From Wyeomyia smithii (taxonomy: Eukaryota; Arthropoda; Insecta; Diptera; Culicidae), in the NCBI RefSeq assembly GCF_029784165.1, contig NC_073696.1, positions 151,066,812 to 151,130,811 of the forward strand: 64,000 nucleotides of DNA, written 5' to 3'. A model generated the notes under the pieces. It was given only the letters and a program-made list of their open reading frames with translations, was not told where the DNA came from and did not search any database. The position numbers and the translations under genes were made by a program. Numbering within the stretch: position 1 is the stretch's first letter; the number at the start of each line of letters is the position of its first letter. Positions 48,773 to 60,619 of this stretch are shown one piece after another.

Positions 48773-49836
48773 ATGGCAGAACAAATGCGTGAAGTATTAA
48801 ATCATTTGGAGGCGTTGGAAAATGCCAACATTATACATAAAGTGGTTTATAGGGATCCCGTTTTGATTTATCAAAATAAGGATGGTACAATAGCTGATTC
48901 GTCAGTGATAGAAAAAATAGCGGATCTGATTAAGGATATTCCAGTGTTTTCTGGCGAAACTGGAGAATTAGTAAATTGGATTAGGGATGTGGATGCCTTA
49001 GTGAGAGCATACCGACCAAATATAGCGAGTAGTGTTGCACAAAAAAATAAATTTTATGCTATTTGCACAACAATTAGAAGGAAAGTTACAGGGGAAGCAA
49101 TTTTAACGTGAAATTAAATTGGCATGCAATAAGGAAGACTTTGCAAACGTACTATGGAGAAAAGCGTGATTTATTGACTCTGGATAATTTGCTATCGAAT
49201 ACGATTCAGAAGGGCAGAACACTTGAGGTGGTTTATGATAAAATAAATATGTTATTATCATTAATAGCAGGACAGATAAAAAATGATCCAGCTTTTAGTC
49301 ATCCGGAAGCATCGGGAGTGATGATAAATATGTACAATAAAAAGGCAATAGATGCATTTGTAAAAGGTTTAGATGGTGAAGTTGGAAAGTTTTTAAATAA
49401 TAAAAATCCAGTTTCATTAGCATCAGCATATGCTTATTGCATATCTTTTCAAAACATGGAATTTCGAAAATCATTTTCAAAACCGAGAAATTTAGATTTA
49501 TCGGGACCAAAAAAAATTATACCATCACCTTGCAATTTCTCGAAACCAGTTCCAAGAATAAATATACCTCGACCAAATTTTCCGAATTTAATACCACGAC
49601 ATAACTTGTTACAACAAAACTTCTCACCACGACGAAATTTTGTTCAACCAACATATATGCCACGCTTCATGGATAATCAACAGAATTTCGTACCGAGATC
49701 AAATTTGAGTATGGATAAGCAACAAAATCCCTTCAAACCACAGTATCAACAAAATTCTTTTCGGCAACAAAGTTTTGTGCAACCACAACGTTCTTTACAG
49801 CAACAATCGTTTAGACCACAACATCAAAAAACTTGA
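48773..49836 (+). pseudogene. Gypsy-type gag with one frameshift
   Basis: The Gag runs from MAEQMREVLNHLEALENA. The first ORF (to 49111) includes IPVFSGETGELVNWIRDVD, typical of gypsy capsid N-domains. A frameshift at about 49108 leads to the second part (LNWHAIRKTLQTYYGEKRD to the stop at 49836), which ends in a long Gln/Asn/Pro/Arg-rich tail with repeated NF, PR and QQ phrases and no CCHC knuckle. The likely start is ATG at 48773, where homology-like sequence begins, rather than the upstream Met at 48740. The tail region recurs at 54887-55190. The leader 48194-48772 is non-coding. Confidence 0.75.
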
Positions 49837-49894
49837 TTTTCCTATACAACTCTGTTGACTCAATGTAGTTGTAAAGGGAAATCAAGTTTTTTGA
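49824..49894. repeat. Perfect-like hairpin at the gag stop
   Basis: A 28-nt inverted repeat (49824-49851 and 49867-49894) with two mismatches and a 15-nt loop. The left arm starts TCAAAAAACTTGATTT and includes the gag stop codon. Confidence 0.8.
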
Positions 49895-49899
49895 TAAAA

Positions 49900-51640
49900 A
49901 TAGATTGCATATACCTAGTAAAAGTAAGTACTAGAAAGTTAGAATAATGCAAAAACAGGGTAACTTATAGCAGTTTTTCCGGCCATTAAGCAAAATGCTC
50001 GAGGAAATTTCGATTTTACTACCACTACCACTACAGCGCCATGTCTTAAGCATGGTACGCAGTTGAAAAGAGAAGAGGTTCACGAAATTTTGCCCTTTTT
50101 ACCAAACGGAATTTTGACAGCTGAGAATGCTTCACAGTAACGATATCTGACGTCAGTGAGCGCATGATTTTTGCTTTTTTTTTCTAGAGCACGAACACAC
50201 TTGTTTACCGCGATCTGGATCGAAAGCAAAGATGCCAGGAAATTTATTCAAAAGTCTTCATGGTCCGCGAAAAAATGTCTTCCTACCTTTCCGGCAAATC
50301 GAAAACTGGCATTCATTCCTCCGTCAAAGTTCACATTCGTTTATATATTGTCAAAGTTGAAATTCATTATCATCGTCACGGAAATAAAAACGAATATCAG
50401 TGTCAGTAACTTGTATTGGATATTTGTATTACGTTGAGCTCAGATGCAATATTCGATATTGAATTTCTGGGGTTCGACAAGTAACCGACTGACCTAGACC
50501 AGTTCATACGTAATCACAGCAGCCATCATAGTATATAATTCATATAATTTATTTAAGTTATAACGTTTAATACGTTTATTCTAATAAATGATATTTCTCA
50601 TAAATAAGTTCAATCATAATCACAAACTTATTATTTGAATTCATGAACAATTGATCAGCTAAAGGGACCTGTCTATTGGTGATAATTCTTGGTTTATTCT
50701 GTGTAATTTCATCATCTTTGAATAAACCATGCTCATACGATTCAAAAGAATGACTAGTACGGAAATGCCGGATGATATTCCCGACGTCCAAAACGACTTA
50801 GGAATGTTTGCATTCGCTCCCAGTATCAATTCGACATCGCCCACGTGCAATCAGCGGTAAAGCCACTTCCTGTAGCGTACGCTTCCCTAGAAGAAGGTTT
50901 TTAATGTTGAAGCACTTTTTACAACGTTGAAAACACATGGACGATAACCATACCTGCACAAAGCTTTCTAGTTTTGATAATATCGTTATCACGAGAAGAG
51001 CTTCCAGTTGGTATTGCTATCCACATCTTTCGATGTCTTCACATGTTTTCTCCAATGTCTTCACGTTGTCGTCACAAAAACTAATGTCTTCATCGTAGAC
51101 TCAAAATATTTTTCACGTTATTGTTACGTGAAAGTTCCTATAATTGTTCATTTTCTGTCATTTTGCATGATTTATGTGACAAACATAACATCTACGTGAA
51201 AATCTCATGCATACCATGGTTAATCACGTACCATCTACGTGATTTGACAACGTCAAATAGGATGTATCGCGTAAATTCTCTGTGCGAAAATAACCAGAAA
51301 TCAAAATGACGAAGCGTTACCTGAACAAAAACAGCTGCAGCGGACAATAACAATCCCCGAGAATGTCGTAATATTTATCAGTTTTCATGTTGTTTTATTC
51401 ATTAACGAATTGACGAATTTTTATACCTGACTGATATCTGATAGCAATCACAGCAGTGTTCACAGCAAGTGAACTTTGTTTCCCCTTTCGGTTCATGATT
51501 TCTTTTCAGCTGCAAAAAAAATTCATTGCCTGATTCAGCGCCTGAATTTTACATGGGATTGAGATAGGAAAATGAACTCCTTTTTGAACTGTATACTGCG
51601 CTTTAGCATTGAACATTTTTTCGGGTGTCCCATTAATTTT
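49900..51640. other. Insert between gypsy gag and protease, unassigned
   Basis: About 1.7 kb where protease should follow gag. A minus-strand reading at 50850-50660 includes VELILGANANIPKSF, which faintly recalls a BEL/Pao protease, but this is weak. The part near 51050-51270 has several ACGTGA-like motifs. No termini were found, and no function can be given. Confidence 0.3.
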
Positions 51641-51664
51641 TTTTGTTTGAAATCCACGTTACCA

Positions 51665-52158
51665 TATTATATGTATTATGGTAAACGTGAGAATCCTTTG
51701 AAAATTTTGGTAGATACACAGGTTCCAATAAAAAATATATTCATCCAAAATATGCAACAATTTCTCACAATGTGGAGAGACCTTTACCAGTGTCTTTTGT
51801 TGGAGAAAAAATTGAAATTGAAAAATATTCACATATTCATTCATTTCATTTCATATTCAAAAAACCAGATTGGTAGTTGATTACAGGAAAATTGATTCCA
51901 AAACAATCAGTGACTGGTATCCTACACCAGATACTTCGACAGTACTAGCAAATTTGGGCAAGAATAAAAATTTTACAACATTGGATTTGGCTTTAGGGAT
52001 ACATCAAATTCCGATGAGTAAAAAAGATATAGAGAAAACTGCTTTTTCAGTAAACAATGGTAAATACGAGTATGTTCGTAGGCCATTTGGATTAAGAAAT
52101 GCACCTCGTATTTTTCAGAGAGTAATGGACGATGTTCTTAGAGAACATATTGGAAAGA
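51665..52158 (+). pseudogene. Gypsy protease and RT N-terminal part
   Basis: Near 51695-51720 the frame reads LKILVDT, and after a 2-nt insertion continues as GSNKNYIHPKY: a retropepsin DTG active-site region split by a frameshift. After IFKKPD (about 51850) comes VVDYRKIDSKT and the RT region FTTLDLALGIHQI and RRPFGLRNAPRIFQRVMD. The usual protease-to-RT linker is shortened, so there is an internal deletion. The frame is broken at 52159 by a TIR element, just before the catalytic box. Confidence 0.75.
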
Positions 52159-52160
52159 TA

Positions 52161-53198
52161 GGGGGATTAGGGGCATAATGAGCACACGGGGCGAAATGGG
52201 CACCCCTCTTTTATGCGAAACTACGCATTTTTTATACAATATGGTATGTGGAACTCTTCCGTAGTTACTACAGTATCTCTTTACGTGGAACAAAAGTGGT
52301 TTGTTTGTTCAGAATATGGATATATATAAAAAAAATCAACTTGGTTTCCGGATATTGAAAAAAATATTATTATTGCGCACTACAAAATAAGCTTCTACGG
52401 TCGTTTAAATGGCTCATTCAAGTATGTAGACACATCAATATGACGTATGGGTCGTACCCCAAATTTCACCATCATTGAAATTTTGATTTTAAGCTATAAT
52501 TAGTGTTAAAATCTCATGTAAACTTAAACTAATTCGATAGGGGCGAAATGGTCACTTTTAGGTGGGGTGAAATGAGCACACCTTGTCACATAAACTTCCC
52601 TGAAATTCATCTCAGTAGACTTGTGAGTTTGTCTGTTTCCATAGTCAGTGTTTGTTTACAGTAATGGTGCGAACATATATTAGAAAATCTCTGAGACCGA
52701 ATCGGTCAGAAAAAGGGACGGCAGGCAGAATTGGCCACCATAGGGCGCGACGGGACATTCACTAAACAAGCCGCCAAGTATTACGGCATCCCGCGACAAA
52801 TGTTGGCCCATTAGTTATACTTCTACACAGTTTCAAGATATGTTCTATAAGAGTGCTCATTATACCCCGTGGGTGCTCATTATGCCCCAGTGGGGTGCTC
52901 ATTGAGCCCCACACATCGACTAATTCCAGACTACTTCGTGATAAGGGTGAATCCTTGCTTGTTTTCCTATCTAGTTTCGCCCTAATCACGAAGTAGTCCG
53001 GAATTGTTAGTTATTGCTGCATGAATCTAATTTTTGTTTTTCACCATTATACGATAAACTTTTCAATTTGTGAATAGTGTACCTTTGATTATAGATAGTT
53101 AATTCAAGTTTTGCACTGAAGACAACTTAAAATTTTTGTCGTTTTCCATGCTTAAATCAGCAACGAAGTAAGGGTGCTCATTATGCCCCTATTCCCCC
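52161..53198 (+). mobile_element. Pogo-derived TIR element
   Basis: 1038 bp with 25-bp inverted ends (GGGGGATTAGGGGCATAATG on the left, one mismatch on the right) and a TA on each side (52159-52160 and 53199-53200), the Tc1/mariner-type duplication. It sits inside the gypsy RT, whose reading resumes after it. The 3' half repeats GTGCTCATTATGCCCC near 52853-52893. It lacks most of a transposase and is non-autonomous. Confidence 0.8.
52664..52813 (+). pseudogene. Pogo transposase N-terminal (psq HTH) relic
   Basis: From an ATG at 52664 the reading MVRTYIRKSL goes through a frameshift to DGTFTKQAAKYYGIPRQML, which has the AA-K-YGIP signature of the psq helix-turn-helix that opens pogo-type transposases. 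Nothing of the DDE core is left. Spacing and position near the left end fit an internally deleted pogo element. Confidence 0.55.
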
Positions 53199-53226
53199 TA
53201 TGTCATGTTTATATAGATGACATTAT
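53199..53226 (+). pseudogene. Gypsy RT catalytic box sliver
   Basis: Between the two insertions, about nine codons of the gypsy RT remain and read CHVYIDDII, the catalytic YIDD box. The frame leads in from 52158 and out to 53788. Confidence 0.75.
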
Positions 53227-53784
53227 TGGTGCTCATTACGGGAGTCACTTCACGGTGAAATATATTTCACTCTCGCGCTCACTTCACTTTTTTAGACCTA
53301 TTCCCGATTGCACCTCAAGTGAGGTGACAAAAATCACCTCCGTGGAGTGAGATTGACAGTGAAGTGAAATTGAGAATAGGACAAGTGAAATTAGATTGTT
53401 TCCCAGCTCAAAAATCTCTAAGTCCCAGAAAGTCGTTTTTTCCGATTTTTAGATAACACCAGATCTTGACGTGTTCTGCATTTCTAAGACATTCGGCATA
53501 AAAAAAAAGTTTTTTTTTTCGGTATCGAAAATTTCCTGAACTACTTTGCATTTTTTTCATCGGCCAAAAAAATGAAAATTTAACCGCTTTAAGGCACGGA
53601 TCAATATTTCCACGCGAAACGTCGCTTTTAACGTTCTCACTTCACTGATATGACACTCATAATAACCCAGATTCCGCGGCAGATGTCACTTTGCGACGTT
53701 TTTCTCACTTACGTGAGTTCCGTAATAGGATTTTGTTCACCTCACTCTGATTTCAGCGTGAAGTGACTCCCGTAATAAGCACCA
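53227..53784 (+). mobile_element. MITE, 558 bp, 35-bp TIRs
   Basis: Both ends begin TGGTGCT(C/T)ATTACGGG and stay complementary for 35 bp with two mismatches. A TAT lies on each side (53224-53226 and 53785-53787). It carries the GTGAAATATATTTCAC palindrome next to the TIR and shares its interior with the foldback arms at 32.6 and 35.0 kb. No coding capacity. A 3-bp TAT duplication does not fit the usual TA, TTAA or TWA rules clearly, so I leave the superfamily open. Confidence 0.8.
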
Positions 53785-53787
53785 TAT

Positions 53788-54406
53788 CTTTAGTAAGACA
53801 TTTGGAGTGCGTTTGAAAAATTTAGAAACAATATTTGAAACATTAAAATAAGCAAATTTTCGAATTCAACCGGACAAATCAGAATTTTTGAAAACTAAAG
53901 TTGAGTTTTTAGGATTTATTGTTTCAGAAAATGGTTTAATGCGAAATCCTAAGAAAGTTGAGGCAATCAAACAATATCCTCAACCAACATATTTGAAACA
54001 ATTAAGAATGTTCTTAGGACTTTCTGGATATTACAGGCGTTTTATTAAAGATTATGCAAAATTAGCATTGCCTTTGACAATTTAGGAATTGGGAATTTTT
54101 CTTTTTGCTTTTGAAACAATAAAAAATGTATTATCTTCAGGAGATATACTTATTTTCCCAAATTTCAATGTATCTTTTCTACTAACAACAGATGCTTTTA
54201 ACAAGGCACTTGGAGCAGTTCGATCGCAGAAAACAATTGATGGTGATAGACCTATTTCTTTTATTTCAAGAACTTCAAGAAGAAAACTATGCTACTAATG
54301 ATAGGGAAATGCTAGCTTGGGCTCTAAATTCACTCAGAAATTTTATTATTGGTGCAAAAATTTATATTTATACAGATCATGTGCCATTAACCTTTGCCGT
54401 TGCAGG
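53788..54406 (+). pseudogene. Gypsy RT end and RNase H part
   Basis: Continues the gypsy pol: KTKVEFLGFIVSENGLM, LRMFLGLSGYYRRFIKDY (RT thumb), then an in-frame stop at 54082-54084, and RNase H with LTTDAFNKALGAV, REMLAWALNSLRNFI and YTDHVPLTF. A frameshift lies near 54297. It stops at 54406, where an R1 LINE piece begins. Integrase and the 3' LTR are missing. Confidence 0.8.
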
Positions 54407-54886
54407 ATGCATCAGAGATCCTCAACAGACTTGTGAGATTCACCGAGAGTGAAACCGGTCTGTCAAGCAACCAGTTCGGTTTCCGTAAAGGTAAGTCCAC
54501 AGTAGATGCTATTCTCTCCGTCACTAAGACATTCGAGGTAGCACTCCAGCGTAAAAGAAGGGGCATTCGCATTGCGCAATTGTCACACTAGACGTGAAAA
54601 ACGCGTTCAATAGCGCCAGCTTGGTCTCTATAGCCTACGCGCTACGGAGTCTCGGAGTGCCGGTGCCACTGTAGAAGATTCTAAAAAGCTACTTTCAGAA
54701 TCGAATGCTGGTCTACAACACACATGAGGGTCAGCAATTCGTCCCGATTACCGCAGGGGTACCGCAAGGTTCCATCCTGGATCCGGTACTGTGGAATGCC
54801 ATTTATGACGGTGTGATGAAGCTGAAGCTTCCACCGGAAGCGGTGATTGTAGGCTTCACGGACGATATAACTCTAGAGGTCTACGG
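54407..54886 (+). pseudogene. R1 LINE RT fragment, duplicate of 46965-47430
   Basis: RT piece reading LNRLVRFTESETGLSSNQFG and KGKSTVDAI, then GVPQGSILDPVLW and VGFTDDITLEVYG after frameshifts. It is nearly identical to the R1 segment left of the gypsy LTR, with the shared stops and shifts, but keeps a short piece (KLKLPPEA) that the other copy has lost. Both junctions are with gypsy sequence. Confidence 0.8.
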
Positions 54887-55200
54887 AGATAACTCTAGAA
54901 TATATACCTCAACAGAAATATACCTCGACCAAATTTTCCGAATTTAATACCACGACATAACTTGTTACAACAAAACTTCTCACCACGACGTGATTTTGTT
55001 CAACCAACATATATGCCACGCTTCATGAATAATCAACAGAATTTTGTACCGAGATCAAATTGGAGTATGGATAAGCAACAAAATCCTTCAGACCACAGTA
55101 TCAACAATATTCTTCTCGGCAACAGATTTTTGTGCAACCACAACGTTCTTTACAGCAGCAATCGTTTAGGCCACAAATTAAATTTTGAAAAGCCAACACC
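54887..55200 (+). pseudogene. Gypsy gag tail, duplicate of 49550-49835
   Basis: The Gln/Asn-rich Gag tail again (LLQQNFSPRRDFVQPTYMPR, NNQQNFVPRSNWSMDKQQN), with a frameshift near 55085. It lies downstream of pol, the wrong place for gag, so it got here by duplication or recombination. Confidence 0.8.
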
Positions 55201-55202
55201 TA

Positions 55203-55233
55203 TGGTACCGTCTGCTGGGGTGAGATTGTGCCA
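55203..55233. repeat. Terminus of the TACCGTCTG TIR family
   Basis: TACCGTCTGCTGGGGTGAG and the next bases match the start of the element at 12625. Only about 30 bp are left before the composite repeat begins. Confidence 0.6.
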
Positions 55234-58080
55234 AAAACCCTAAATTAATCCACCTAGCGGTCAGACCCAGCCTTTCTCATTCAAATTTTTATTTGTGAAA
55301 ATAGATTTACATGAACGCTTCGATCCAATAAATGTATATTCACTCTTTAGGTTCTAAAATATTTAAGTTATAATCTATACATATAAAAATGCAGTTTGGT
55401 CTATCTGTCTGTCTGATCCATATAGGCTCGAAAACTACCGAACCAATCGACGTGAAAATTTGTATGTAGGAAGGTAGGGGTCCCATACAAATGAAACATA
55501 AATTTCTGCACAACCCAAGAACAAACCAAGCAAATGAAGCCAAATTTGGCATGTGGATGTTTTAAGGGGTAAAAAATATGTCCATAATAGTTGAACGCCC
55601 CTCTTTTTTTCTATAAGGGAGGGGTTCCATACAAATGAAACACAAATTTCTGCACATCTCGAGAAATAATCAATTACATGGAACCAAATTCGGCAGGTAA
55701 ATGTTTTTAGTGGTAAAAAATATGTCCATAATGTTTTGACACCCCTTTTTCTTTTGGAAGGAAGGGGTGCCATACAAATGAAACACAAATAACTGCACAT
55801 CTCGAGAACTAACCGAGTAAATGGAACCAAATTTAGAATGTGATTGTTTTTAGGGGTAACAGTATATCCATAATGGTTCGATACCCCTTCCTTTTCTGGA
55901 AGAGAGGGGTTCCATACAAATGAAACACAAATTTCTGCTCATCTCGAGAGCTAACCGAGAGCACTGGAGTCACAAATCGACTTCAGACAACATTTTGAGT
56001 TGTAAGATGGCAACTTCCGGTTTCTGGAAAACAGCCTGAAATGGAGGATTCCCATTAAATATGAGTATCTCCAGAACCAGAGAGATGCACAGAAGCTGAA
56101 AATTGATCACAGACAATCTTGAATTTTAAGATGGTGAATTCCGGTGTCTGGCAAACAGCCGGAAATGACCAAATACCATTCAATATGGATGTTTTCGGAA
56201 CCAGAATTACGCCCAGATGACAAATAGTGACAAAATACCACCCAATATGAGTATCTCCGGAGCCAGAAGCTAAAAATTGACCTCAGACACCATTATGAAT
56301 TGTAGGATGGCAACTTCTGGTTTCTGGAAAACAGCCAAAAATGGCCGATTTTAGTCTAACATGAGTATCTCCGGATCTAGAATGATACACAGCAGCTAAA
56401 TCGACCACAGACTCCATTTTAGATTCTAGGTTGGCGACTTCCGGTTCCTGGGAAACAGCCGAAAATGATCGAATAACATCTAGTATGGGTGTTTCTTCAA
56501 CCAGAATGACGCTCAGAGGCCAAAAATTATCTTAAATACCATTCTGAAATCCAAGATGGTGACTTCCGGTTTGTGAAAAACAGTCTAAAATAACCAAATA
56601 CCATCCAATCATCAGGCACCATTTTGAATTGCTTAATGGCAACTTCCAGGAAACAGTCAAAAATGACCGTATAATACTCAATATGAATATTTCCGTGATC
56701 GATGTGGTGCATAGAAACCAAACATTGACCCTGGACACCATTTTGAATTTGAAGACGATTACTTTTAGTTTATGTAAAACAACCAAAATAACTAAATACC
56801 TCCCAATATGGGTTTTTCCGGTGTTAGATTGATGCCAGAAAATCTGCTGAAAATGACCGAATACCACCCAATATGAATATATTCAGAATTAAGGCGATGT
56901 ACAGAAGCCAAAAGTCGAAGATGTTGTCATTTCGATAAAACCGATCATTTCAAACGATTTGTTATTTGACTTTGATCATATCTTATGGCCGATTCGTCGT
57001 GCATTTGCAGACTTTAAACACATCGCAAGAAATCAATAAATTTGGAGTGTTCAAATAGTACGATACCACATTTAAATTATGCTGAGGCCACATGTATCGA
57101 TCAAAGCAGGTATAGTTTTAAATAGTCTTTGAATTTCTTTTCTTTCCATAACTTTTGAACCACATATCAAATTGTTATGAAGTTTGTTATTTGTAAGTTG
57201 AGAGATGACTCGTTTGTATGACACTACTTATGTTCAAATAAGTCGTGTAATACTTGAAATAATTGACTTTCGTTGTTTTGACAATTTAATTCATAACGGT
57301 TGCTTAAGTTCGATTATAATCAAATGAAAAGGGAACGTATAGGGCAGCCAAACTTTGAAACCACCTGTTCAATCATAATTCATCAGTTAACCCTTAGCTA
57401 GCCTGCTCATCTGATATCAATATTGTTCAAATCGGTGGTTTAGTTTCTAAGATAATGAAGTTTCGAGATTTTCACATTTCGATACATTACAGACGAAGTC
57501 ACAGTCCGATTACAGCAAAATTCAACAGGGTGTTATGAGGCAGCTAGACCTTTCATTTGACACTAATTTTGTGGAAATCGGTTCAACCATCTCTGAGAAA
57601 AGTGTGTGAGTTTATGTAGTCTTCGGAATATGTTTCTTTTCATAGCTGGATTTCACATTTTTGAACATAACAGGCAAATTAATAATCCATTTGTAAAAAA
57701 ATTCAATAGGGTCTTATGGGGTAATAAGAACTTCCATATGACCAGCCATCTCTGAGAAACATGACTGAGATTAAATAGTCTACAGAACACGTTTCTTTCC
57801 CTAACTTCTGAACCACAAGTTCAATCTTCATTAAATTCAAAAGTTAAGGGTTTTTTAGGTAACCCGTTCATTTGAAATTAATTTTGTTCAAATCGGTTAT
57901 GTAGTTTCTGAGATAATGAAATTTCGTGATTTTCACATTTTGATACATGGTGTCTAAACTAAAAATCCGATTACAATGAAGTTCAATAGGGTGTTATGAG
58001 GCCACTAGACCTTTCATATTCAACTAATTTCGTGAAAACCGGTCTAGCCATTTCTGAGAAAAGTAAGTGAGTTTAAGCAG
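55234..58080 (-). repeat. Composite repeat family, copy 6 (nearly full length)
   Basis: Reverse orientation. The 3' end comes first, with AATCCACCTAGCGGTCAG and GCCTTTCTCATTC near 55248-55282. Zone C (about 55370-55970), zone B (about 55975-56900) and zone A (about 56930-58080) follow in the same order as the full copy at 9322-12526. It retains a TGGGTCTGACCG stretch next to GAGAAAGGC that the other full copy lacks. Its own 5' terminus is missing: the next copy begins head to head at 58081. Confidence 0.75.
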
Positions 58081-59450
58081 TTTTTGCCTTTCTCCTAGAA
58101 AGGTATAGCAATCACTGAAAAAACTAAAGGTATACAAGTGCTCCAAAGGGCCGAATGTCGTATATCACTCGACTCAGTTCGACGAGCTGAGCATTTTCTG
58201 TATGTGTGTGTATGTGTGTGTGTGTGTGTGTGTATGTGTGTGTGTTTATGTGTGTGTATGTGGGTGTGTGTATGTGTGTGTGTAACGCGCTCCCAATCTC
58301 ACTCGATTTACTCAGAGATGGCTGGACCGATTTCAATGAAATTAATTGCGAATGGAAGGTCTATTTGCCCCATAAGACCCTATTGAATTTTATTGTAATC
58401 GGATTTCTAGTTTAGAGGTTATGTATCGAAATGTAAAAATCACGAGACATAGAACATAGAGAAACTACGCAACCGATTTGAACAAAATTAATTTCAAATG
58501 AACGGTCTACCTAAAAAACCCTAAACTTTTGAATTTCATTAAGATTGAACATGTGGTTCAAAAGTTATGGAAAGAAACGTGTTCTCGAGACTATTTACTC
58601 ACTCACTCGGACTATTACTTTGCCTGTTATGTTTAAAAATGTGAAATCCAGCTATGAAAAGTAAAATATTTACAAGACTACTTAAACTCATTCACTTTTC
58701 TCAAAGATGGTTGAACCGATTTTCACTAAATTAGTGTCAAATGAGAGGTCCAGCTGCCTCATAACACTCTATTGAATTTAACTGTAATCGGACTGTAACT
58801 TCGTCTGTAATGTATCGAAATGTTAAAATCACGAAACTTCATTATCTCAGAAACTACACAACCGACTCGAACAATATTGATAACAGATGAACGGGCTAGT
58901 TAAGGGTTAACTGATGTATTATAATTGAACAAGTGGTTTCATAATTCGGCTGCTCTATACGTTCCCATTTCATCCGATTATTATCGAACTTAAGCAACCG
59001 TTATATATTAAATTGTTAAAACAAAGAGTCTATTATCTCAAAGATTACACGACTTATTCAGCATAACTTGCGTCATACGAATGAGTTATCTCTTAAACTT
59101 ACAAACAACTAACTTCATAACAACTTGATATGTGGTTCAAAAGTTATGGAAGGAAAAGAAATTCAAAGACTATTTAAAACTATACCTGCTTTGATCGATA
59201 TACGTGGACTCAACATAATTTAAATGCGGTTTCGTACTATTTGAACGTTCCCGGTATCGCTCGTGATGAAATTGTTCGAAATTAAGTCATTTCTTGTATT
59301 TCGCTTTCTTAAGCACTAACATTACGTCGAATTTCATATTTTATACTTCAATTACAACATCGATATTTTAGAACTCAAAGAGTGAATATACTTTTGTGGA
59401 TTGAAGCGTCCATGTAAATCTATTTTTACAAATAAAAAAAACGAACAAAT
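58081..59450 (+). repeat. Composite repeat family, copy 7 (zones B and C deleted)
   Basis: Starts TTTTTGCCTTTCTCCTAG, TG microsatellite (about 58200-58285), zone A to about 59250, then directly the last 90 bp of the family (TTTTAGAACTCAAAGAG and so on, near 59369). The GAGAAAGGC terminus is lost. Confidence 0.75.
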
Positions 59451-59494
59451 TATTAAAATTAAATATATTCATGATCCTCGTTGAAATTCCAAAA

Positions 59495-60388
59495 AAAAAC
59501 CTAAATTAATCCACCTAGCGGTCAGACCCAGCCTTTCTCATTCAAACTTATATCAAATTGTTATGAAGTTTGTTATTTGTAAGCTTGAGAGATGACTCGT
59601 TCGTATGACACTATTTATGTTCAAATAAGTCGTGTAATCTTTGAGATAATAGAATTTAGTTGTTTTATTAACAATTTAATACATAACGGTTGCTTAGTTC
59701 GATTAAAATCAAATGAAATGGGAACGTATAGGGCAGCCAAACTTTGAAACCACGTGTTCAATCATAATTCATCAGTTAACCCTTAACTAGCCCGTTCATC
59801 TGATAAAACTATTGATCAAATCGGTTGTGTACTTTCTGAGATAATAAAGTTTCGTGATTTTCACAAATCGGTACATTACAGACGAAGTTACAATTCGATT
59901 ACAGTTAAATTCAATAGGGTGCCATGAGTCAGCTAGACTTTTCATTTGACACTAATTTCGTGAAAATCGGTTCAGCCATCTCTGAGAAAAGTGAGTGAGT
60001 TTATGTATTCTTCGGAATATGTTTCTTTTCATAGCTAGATTTCACATTTCTAAACATAACAGGTAAAGTAATAGTCCGATTGCAAAAAAATCAATAGGGT
60101 CTTTGGGGTAACTAGACCTTTCATATAACACTGATTTTGTGGAAATTGGTCCAGCCATCTCTGAGAAACATGAGTGAAACTAAACAGTCTTCAGAAGACG
60201 TTTCTTTTCATAACTTTTGAACCACATATTCAATCTATATAAAATTCAAAAGTTAAGGGTTTTTAAGATAGCCCGTTCATTTGATACCAATTTTATTGAA
60301 ATCGGTTGTGTGGTTTCTGAGATATTGATGTTTCGTGACTTTTACATTTTAAAACATAACCTCTAAAATAAAAATCCAATTACTATGA

Positions 60389-60426
<38 letters not shown>

Positions 60427-60577
60427 TACATACACACACACGCACACACACACATACAGAAAATGCTCAGCTCGTCGAACTAAGTCGATTGATATACGAG
60501 ATACGACCCTTTGGACCACTTTTATACCTTCGATTTTTTCAGTGATTACTATACCTTTTTAGGAGAAAGGCAAAAAA
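59495..60577 (-). repeat. Composite repeat family, copy 8 (zone A only)
   Basis: Reverse orientation with both termini: AATCCACCTAGCGGTCAG and GCCTTTCTCATTC at the left (about 59508-59545) and AGGAGAAAGGC at the right (60561-60571). Only zone A and a (CA)n tract (about 60394-60458) lie between, so it is a short internal-deletion form. With copy 7 it makes a long inverted repeat. Confidence 0.75.
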
Positions 60578-60619
60578 CATTTATATACATTATTGTCAAA
60601 CTCTTTGAGAATGGAAATA

